DNA of 64,000 nt from Pseudooceanicola nitratireducens (lineage in GTDB: Bacteria; Pseudomonadota; Alphaproteobacteria; Rhodobacterales; Rhodobacteraceae), in NCBI RefSeq assembly GCF_900109195.1, contig NZ_FNZG01000003.1, positions 620,001 through 684,000 of the forward strand. The letters are read 5' to 3'. The notes under the pieces are model-generated. The model worked only from the letters and a program-made list of their open reading frames with translations, was not told the origin of the DNA and ran no database searches. Each line of letters begins with the position of its first letter. Within the stretch, counting starts at the first letter, position 1. Position numbers and translations under genes: made by a program. Below are positions 58,958 to 64,000 of this stretch, piece by piece.

Positions 58958-59476
58958 TCAGTCAACGGTGTCCCTCAGCCCTAAATTTTTCAATCTAACT
59001 TTCATAGCTTTGAGCGAAACGCCTAGCTTCTTAGCAAGCTGTTCAACGTTGTCTTCAGCTTTGTTCCAAGAGGCTCGGACCCGCGCCGCCGGCATCAGCA
59101 ATTCCGCAGCATATCGATTCGCCTGCACCTCATGCGAGGGGCTGAAAGGAGCGGGCGGATTGTTCTGAGCGTTGTCTCCGAACAAAATGTCTGTGTGCCT
59201 ATTTAGCTTACCTCTCTTCTCCAAAAGATCCCTATGCAGCATAAAGTGAGCTAATTCATGCGCTGCGGTAAATCTCTTCCGGGCTTCCACATCGGCCGCG
59301 TTCACCACAATCTGAAAGGATCCATCCTGATACGTGATTTGCCCCGAAGCACCAGAAGGAAGCGTCTTTTCATCATAATCGATTCCTAGCGCTGAGATAA
59401 TCGCACGGACATCCACCGGGCCCTGCTTTGAGAACCGAGCAACTGTATCCAGAACATCTTGGTCCATGTTCATCAC
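58958..59476 (-). CDS. ImmA/IrrE family metallopeptidase
   Basis: 172 residues. Zinc site RFTAAHELAHFMLHRD (HExxH) about residue 72 and a downstream VQANRYAAELLMPA with the third ligand (E of the ANxFAaeLLmP motif). ImmA-type peptidases usually cleave a partner XRE repressor (phage, ICE or toxin control), but here no HTH gene is adjacent. AT-rich compared with purK and cryB. It overlaps the upstream membrane-protein gene by 4 bp (ATGA). Confidence 0.88.
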   Translation of the reverse strand: MMNMDQDVLDTVARFSKQGPVDVRAIISALGIDYDEKTLPSGASGQITYQDGSFQIVVNAADVEARKRFTAAHELAHFMLHRDLLEKRGKLNRHTDILFGDNAQNNPPAPFSPSHEVQANRYAAELLMPAARVRASWNKAEDNVEQLAKKLGVSLKAMKVRLKNLGLRDTVD

Positions 59477-59880
59477 TCATCATCCTCCGAGAAAGCATCT
59501 ACTTGGGCCTGAGTAGCACTCTCGTCAATGCCCATCTTAGCAGAAATCGTAGCTTCGGCTACTCGCAAGGCTACGACATACGCTGTATCGGCGGCTTCTG
59601 TCTCAGACACTTCTCTTGCAACAGCTTTGGCGATTTCTTCAGCATGTTCTTTAACGATGCCACGAAACAACCAAAAACCACCTAAAGCTATAACCGCAAG
59701 AAAAATCTCCAAGACCGTTAAAGATACGGCCACTGGATCCAAGTTGGGATCAGTGCCCATCAGGTTCCATCTGAGTAGAACGACAAACAAAACGACCACA
59801 TTCAATATGATAGCTGCGGTCGATAATGTCAGCGCGAAGTCAATGCGCGATTTATCGCTATTGGATCGCATGAAACTCAT
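59473..59880 (-). CDS. Two-helix membrane protein coupled to ImmA/IrrE
   Basis: About 135 residues from MSFMRSNSDKSRIDF. Two membrane helices (about 15-36 and 52-72) are followed by a cytosolic acidic, helical tail (EHAEEIAKAVAREVSE...SATQAQVDAFSEDDE). No family recognised. The start is unsure: ATG at 59880 or 59871, or a TTG at 59919; ribosome sites are weak. It may be the sensor, target or effector of the peptidase. Confidence 0.6.
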   Translation of the reverse strand: MSFMRSNSDKSRIDFALTLSTAAIILNVVVLFVVLLRWNLMGTDPNLDPVAVSLTVLEIFLAVIALGGFWLFRGIVKEHAEEIAKAVAREVSETEAADTAYVVALRVAEATISAKMGIDESATQAQVDAFSEDDE

Positions 59881-59948
59881 TTCCAAGAAATCGACGCTAC
59901 TTTGCGTCAAAGAGCCCAAATATACAATCCGAATAAGTTACAGCCATA

Positions 59949-61448
59949 TCAGGTCAACTTCCCCGCCCCCGCCAAGATCTCCCGCTGCTTCTCCTCGTCC
60001 ATCCTGTCCCAGGCCTTGTAGACGACCCCCATCCGCCGGTTGCCCTCGAACCGGTCCCGGTGGCGCACAAGGAAGTCCCAGTACAATAGGTTGAACGGGC
60101 AGGCCCCTTCGCCCAGTTTCACGTCGGGATCATAGGCACACCCTGCGCAATAGTCGGACATCTTCTTGATGTAATTGGCCGAAGACACATAGGGCTTGGA
60201 CGCCACCACGCCCCCGTCCGCCCATTGCGACATGCCGATTGTGTTCGGGGCCTCGACCCATTCGAAGGCGTCCGCGTAGACCGACAGATACCATTCATGC
60301 ACCTGCGCCGGGTCCACCCCAAGCAGAAGCGCGTAGTTGCCGGTGATCATCAGCCGCTGGATATGGTGGGCATAGGCCAGGTCGCGGGTCTGGGCGACGA
60401 CCTCGGAAATGCAGCGCATGTCCGTGTCCCCGCCCCAATAGGCGGCGGGCAGATCGCGTTTATGCTCCAACGTGTTGGACCCGGTGTAGTCAGGTCCCTT
60501 GAGGAAATAGATGCCGCGGACGTATTCCCGCCAGCCAAGGATCTGGCGGATGAACCCCTCGGCCGAGTTGATCGGCACGTCACCGGCGCGATAGGCGGCC
60601 TCGGCGGCGTCGCAGACCTCACGCGGGGTCAAGAGCCCGATGTTCAGGTAGATCGAGACCAGCGCGTGGTTCAGATAGGGTTCGTCCAGCAGCATGGCGT
60701 CCTGGGTGTCACCGAATTCGGGCAGCTGGGTCTTGACGAAATGGGTCAGCGCACGGCGCGCCTGAGTGCGGGTGGTGCCGAAGACAAAGGGATCAAGGCT
60801 GCCGAAATTGTCGGAAAACCTCTCGCGGACCAGGGTCAGCACCTCGTCGGTGATCTCATCGGGGGTGAATTCCATCGGCCGCGCCTGCAGCATGGATCGC
60901 TGTGCGGGCTTGCGGTTGTCCTTGTCATAATTCCACTGCCCGCCGGCAGGGTCCTTGCCCTGCATCAGCAGCCCGCTTTCGCGCCGCATCTCGCGGTAGA
61001 ACCACTCCATCCGCAGCTCTTTCCGCCCTTCGGCCCATGTCTTGAACCGGTCGATGGAGCAGAAGAAACGGTCATCCTCGACCAGGCGGACGGTGACGGG
61101 ACAGGCCTCAAGTGCCTCAATCAGGCGCCATTCGCCGGGGCGGGTGGCTATGATTTCCTCGGGGTGTTCATCCTGGTGCACCTGCATCAGCGCGCCACAG
61201 ATGGATTTCGGCCCGTCCTCGTCCAGTTTGAAGTACCGCACGGTCCAGCCGTCATCGCGCAAGTCCTGCGCGAAATGGCGCATGGCCGACAGGACCAGCG
61301 CGATCTTCTTGGGGTGATGCGGCACATAGCCGGTTTCATCCGCAACCTCGGCCATCACGATCAGGTCTTGTTCGGGGTCGCCATCGCGCAGCACCGGCAA
61401 TTCGGGCGTCAGCTGATCGCCCAGCACAAGGATCACACGCCTCACCAT
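59949..61448 (-). CDS. cryB: FeS-type cryptochrome/photolyase (CryB / PhrB family)
   Basis: 499 residues. Belongs to the bacterial (6-4) photolyase / CryPro family: N-terminal VILVLGDQLTPELPVLRDGD, FAD region AEGFIRQILGWREYVRGIYF, HIQRLMITGNYALLLGVDPA, and the four Fe-S Cys: one in DMRCISEV, two in SDYCAGCAYDP and one in GEGACPFNLLYWDF. Repairs (6-4) photoproducts or senses light. Overlaps the SDR gene by 7 bp. Confidence 0.93.
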   Translation of the reverse strand: MVRRVILVLGDQLTPELPVLRDGDPEQDLIVMAEVADETGYVPHHPKKIALVLSAMRHFAQDLRDDGWTVRYFKLDEDGPKSICGALMQVHQDEHPEEIIATRPGEWRLIEALEACPVTVRLVEDDRFFCSIDRFKTWAEGRKELRMEWFYREMRRESGLLMQGKDPAGGQWNYDKDNRKPAQRSMLQARPMEFTPDEITDEVLTLVRERFSDNFGSLDPFVFGTTRTQARRALTHFVKTQLPEFGDTQDAMLLDEPYLNHALVSIYLNIGLLTPREVCDAAEAAYRAGDVPINSAEGFIRQILGWREYVRGIYFLKGPDYTGSNTLEHKRDLPAAYWGGDTDMRCISEVVAQTRDLAYAHHIQRLMITGNYALLLGVDPAQVHEWYLSVYADAFEWVEAPNTIGMSQWADGGVVASKPYVSSANYIKKMSDYCAGCAYDPDVKLGEGACPFNLLYWDFLVRHRDRFEGNRRMGVVYKAWDRMDEEKQREILAGAGKLT

Positions 61449-62104
61449 GGCACTGAATCCCCTTTCCAGTCGTAGAATTGCCCGCTGTCCTGCGGCCCCA
61501 GCCCGTCGATCACGCGGATCAGGTTCGCGGCGGCCTGCGCCGGGGGCACGGCAGGATGGCGGCCCAGATAGCGCGCGGTAAGATCGCTTTGCACGGTGCC
61601 GGGATGCAGGGCGGTGACGATGGCGTCGCGGTGGCTTCGGGCCAGTTCGATCGCGGAGGTATGCACGATCTGGTTGGCGGCGGCCTTGGCGGCGCGGTAG
61701 CTGTACCAGCCGCCCAGTCGGTTGTCGCCGATGGACCCGACCCGCGCCGTCAGCACCGCCAGCACCGACCGCCCCTGCCGGGGCAAAAGATCGCCCGCAT
61801 GGCGCAGCACCAGCGCCGGCCCGATGGCGTTCAGCGCGAATTGCGCGGCCATGGCGTCGGCGTCGATCTCTTTCAACGCCTTTTCGGGGCCCTTCCCGGC
61901 GATCTCCAGCGCGCCGGTGGCAACGAGGACCAGATCATAGGGCCCGCGCCCCGTCAGAGCCCGCGCCACGCTGGCCGCATCGGTCAGGTCCAGCCCGTCC
62001 GCACGGCGCGACAGGCGGTTCACCGCCACGCCCTGCCCTTCAAGATGGGTGGCAACTGCCCCCCCGATGGCACCCGAGGCACCTATGATCAAAGCCTGTT
62101 TCAT
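61442..62104 (-). CDS. SDR-family oxidoreductase
   Basis: 220 residues. N-terminal QALIIGASGAIGGAVATHLE (TGxxxGxG-like), catalytic-type Ser, Tyr and Lys in the GSIGDNRLGGWYSYRAAKAA stretch (YxxxK). The last part, ALHPGTVQSDLT, resembles CsgA/C-factor SDRs. Partner of cryB in the same operon, as in related genomes. ATG at 62104. Confidence 0.88.
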   Translation of the reverse strand: MKQALIIGASGAIGGAVATHLEGQGVAVNRLSRRADGLDLTDAASVARALTGRGPYDLVLVATGALEIAGKGPEKALKEIDADAMAAQFALNAIGPALVLRHAGDLLPRQGRSVLAVLTARVGSIGDNRLGGWYSYRAAKAAANQIVHTSAIELARSHRDAIVTALHPGTVQSDLTARYLGRHPAVPPAQAAANLIRVIDGLGPQDSGQFYDWKGDSVPW

Positions 62105-62309
62105 GCCCCTGATACGTGGGGCACCCGCCCTTTGGATCAAACGCCAATTGCCCTTGGGGCCACGCCCCCGGGGCATGCAAACCCGCCCCTGCCCGCGCCG
62201 CCACCCCGATGCTGCCCTGCGGCATGATTGACGGCTTTCCATCCCCGCCTCCCCGGGTTATAGAAACCGCATGACCAGACCCGGGCATATCACCATCGCA
62301 AAGGCACGC

Positions 62310-62354
62310 ATGACGCGCCGCGATGCCCTGTGCCTACTCCTAATCCGCCTCTGA
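62310..62354 (+). promoter_or_regulatory. leuA leader peptide, leucine attenuator
   Basis: A 14-codon frame MTRRDALCLLLIRL with AAAGG 5-6 bases before its ATG (an in-frame ATG at 62271 gives 27 residues). Five of the last eight codons are Leu (CTG, CTA, CTC, CTA, CTC). The stop lies in a stem CCTCTGAGCG/CGCTCAGAGG (62348-62384), while GGCGCGA (62367-62373) can instead pair with TCGCGCC (62394-62400), two mutually exclusive hairpins before leuA. This is the layout of leucine-controlled attenuation. Confidence 0.65.
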
Positions 62355-62429
62355 GCGTGCCATACAGGCGCGACCGCTCAGAGGTATGCCGTCTCGCGCC
62401 ATGGCTTTAGGAGAAAAAGGAATATCCAC

Positions 62430-64000
62430 ATGACCACCGATACCAAACAGGACCACGTCCTGATCTTCGACACGACCCTTCGCGATGGCGAACAATCCCC
62501 GGGCGCGACCATGACGCACGAGGAAAAGCTGGAAATCGCCGCGGCGCTGGACGAAATGGGCGTGGACATCATCGAGGCCGGCTTCCCGATCGCCTCGGAA
62601 GGCGACTTCAACGCGGTTTCGGAAATCGCCAAGAACTCGGTCAACTCGGTGATCTGCGGGCTGAGCCGCGCCAACTTCAAGGACATCGACCGCAACTGGG
62701 AGGCCGTGAAACACGCGCGCCAGCCGCGGATCCATACCTTCATCGGCACCTCGCCGCTGCACCGCGCCATCCCGAACCTGACCATGGACGAGATGGCCGA
62801 CAAGATCCATGAGACCGTGACCCATGCGCGCAACCTTTGCGACAACGTGCAATGGTCGCCTATGGATGCGACGCGGACGGAACATGATTACCTGTGCCGC
62901 GTGGTGGAAATCGCCATCAAGGCCGGTGCCACGACGATCAACATCCCCGACACCGTCGGCTATACCGCGCCGCGCGAAAGCGCCGACCTGATCCGCATGT
63001 TGCTGGAACGGGTGCCGGGTGCGGACGAAATCGTCTTTGCCACCCATTGCCACAACGACCTTGGCATGGCGACGGCGAACTCCCTCGCTGCGGTCGAGGC
63101 CGGCGCACGCCAGATCGAATGCACGATCAACGGCCTGGGCGAACGGGCGGGCAACACCGCGCTGGAAGAGGTCGTGATGGCCCTGAAGGTGCGCAACGAC
63201 ATCATGCCCTACCGCACCGGCATCGACACCACGAAGATCATGAAGCTGTCGCGCCGCGTCGCCACCGTTTCGGGCTTTCCGGTGCAGTACAACAAGGCGA
63301 TCGTCGGCAAGAACGCCTTTCTGCACGAATCCGGCATCCACCAGGATGGCGTGCTGAAGAACGTCGAGACCTTCGAGATCATGAAACCCGCCGACATCGG
63401 GCTGAACGAGGACAACATCGTCCTTGGCAAGCACTCGGGCCGGGCCGCGCTGCGCTCCAAGCTTGAAGGGCTTGGGATCGAACTGGGCCAGAACCAGCTG
63501 AACGACCTGTTCGTGCGGTTCAAGGACCTCGCCGACCGCAAGAAAGAGGTCTACGAAGACGATCTCTGGACGCTGGTGCGCGATGCAGAAGACGCAACGC
63601 CCGACCGGCTTGAGCTGAAATCGCTCAAGGTCGTCTGCGGCACCGACGGCCAGTCTGCCGATATGGTCATGCTGGTGGATGGTGAGGAAAAGCGCGCCGA
63701 GACCACCGGTGACGGCCCCGTCGACGCCTGCTTCAACGCGGTGAAGGACATCTTCCCACATGGCGCCAAGCTTGAGCTGTACCAGGTGCACGCCGTGACC
63801 CAGGGCACTGACGCCCAGGCCACTGTCTCTGTCCGCCTGAACGAAGACGGCCGCATCGTCACCGGTCAGTCGGCCGACACCGATACGGTCGTGGCCAGCG
63901 TGAAGGCCTATATCCACGCACTCAACCGCCTGCTGGTGCGGCGCGGCAAGGTCGGCGAAGGGGCCGACCGGCGCGAGATCAGCTACAAGGACGTCAGCTG
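62430..64000 (+). CDS. leuA: 2-isopropylmalate synthase (3' end at window edge)
   Basis: 523 residues visible, probably complete but for the stop: the last bases are TG after the codon for Ser, so a TGA would end one base outside. First step of leucine synthesis. IFDTTLRDGEQSPGATMT, the THCHNDLGMATANSLAAVEA metal site and NGLGERAGNTALEEVVMAL make the catalytic domain (about 1-290); the C-terminal regulatory LeuA dimer domain (about 390-515) binds leucine. AGGAG lies upstream of the ATG. Confidence 0.95.
   Translation, partial: MTTDTKQDHVLIFDTTLRDGEQSPGATMTHEEKLEIAAALDEMGVDIIEAGFPIASEGDFNAVSEIAKNSVNSVICGLSRANFKDIDRNWEAVKHARQPRIHTFIGTSPLHRAIPNLTMDEMADKIHETVTHARNLCDNVQWSPMDATRTEHDYLCRVVEIAIKAGATTINIPDTVGYTAPRESADLIRMLLERVPGADEIVFATHCHNDLGMATANSLAAVEAGARQIECTINGLGERAGNTALEEVVMALKVRNDIMPYRTGIDTTKIMKLSRRVATVSGFPVQYNKAIVGKNAFLHESGIHQDGVLKNVETFEIMKPADIGLNEDNIVLGKHSGRAALRSKLEGLGIELGQNQLNDLFVRFKDLADRKKEVYEDDLWTLVRDAEDATPDRLELKSLKVVCGTDGQSADMVMLVDGEEKRAETTGDGPVDACFNAVKDIFPHGAKLELYQVHAVTQGTDAQATVSVRLNEDGRIVTGQSADTDTVVASVKAYIHALNRLLVRRGKVGEGADRREISYKDVS

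Noticed and set aside
62228-62264. TTGACG and TATAGA as the leuA promoter
   Set aside because: The spacer would be 25 bases, too long for a sigma-70 promoter.
62340-63917. 525-codon minus-strand open frame
   Set aside because: Antisense of leuA, which has all its family motifs on the plus strand.

Overview
GC-rich chromosomal DNA that looks like a Rhodobacterales alphaproteobacterium (Roseobacter/Paracoccus type). The assignment rests on gene content: GcrA, a SAM-II riboswitch on metZ, FolE2, the FeS-type cryptochrome/photolyase CryB, the Hsp20-DUF1150 pair, DUF1127 and VPLPA-type sorting tails. No rRNA, tRNA or CRISPR array was seen. Product names come from motif and family recognition by eye; no database search was run.

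Layout. 1-3.7 kb: 3' part of a trypsin-like protein with no catalytic triad, YnfA, a methyltransferase and TrkH. 3.9-10.5 kb: complete urease cluster (ureD-A-orf42-B-lprI-like-orf97-C-DUF1127-E-F-G) behind a good NtrC-type box. 10.7-15.2 kb: folE2, metZ with SAM-II riboswitch and terminator, a lipase-like hydrolase, gcrA. 15.4-18.7 kb: carB. 18.85-27.4 kb: probable integrated mobilizable element carrying a large serine recombinase, small unknown genes, a MazF-like protein, a MobV-type relaxase and an AT-rich reverse transcriptase-SLATT operon. 27.4-27.75 kb: noncoding tandem repeat with an exact 106-bp period. 28-31 kb: short asparaginase-like protein, membrane protein, ArsH, thymidine kinase. 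31-38.9 kb: metallopeptidase, transglutaminase/DUF2126, ATP-grasp/alpha-E fusion, second transglutaminase. 38.9-46.7 kb: housekeeping genes (proC, csaA, lgt, MidA, pgeF) and a Cys-less Hint protein. 46.7-54.1 kb: Lrp regulator, two tandem VPLPA-tailed exported paralogues, trxB, a cysteine-less gingipain-fold protein, SAT/APS kinase. 54.2-58.9 kb: map (apparently an ATT start), an M14-like hydrolase, hsp20-DUF1150 with a ROSE-like RNA hairpin, purEK. 58.9-59.9 kb: small AT-rich ImmA/IrrE plus membrane-protein island. 59.9-64 kb: cryB, an SDR, and leuA with a leucine-rich leader peptide.

How it works together. Most genes are core metabolism, and several show recognisable local control: NtrC for urease, SAM-II for methionine, leader-peptide attenuation for leucine, an RNA thermometer for Hsp20, and TTGC(G/A)C-16-TATAAC promoters at carB, purE and lrp. 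The accessory content sits in two places, the integrated element and the purK-cryB island, and both carry genes whose base composition differs from the neighbours.

The strongest candidates for a little-described system are the RT-SLATT operon carried on the mobilizable element, the 106-bp structured repeat, and the transglutaminase/ATP-grasp/alpha-E operon.
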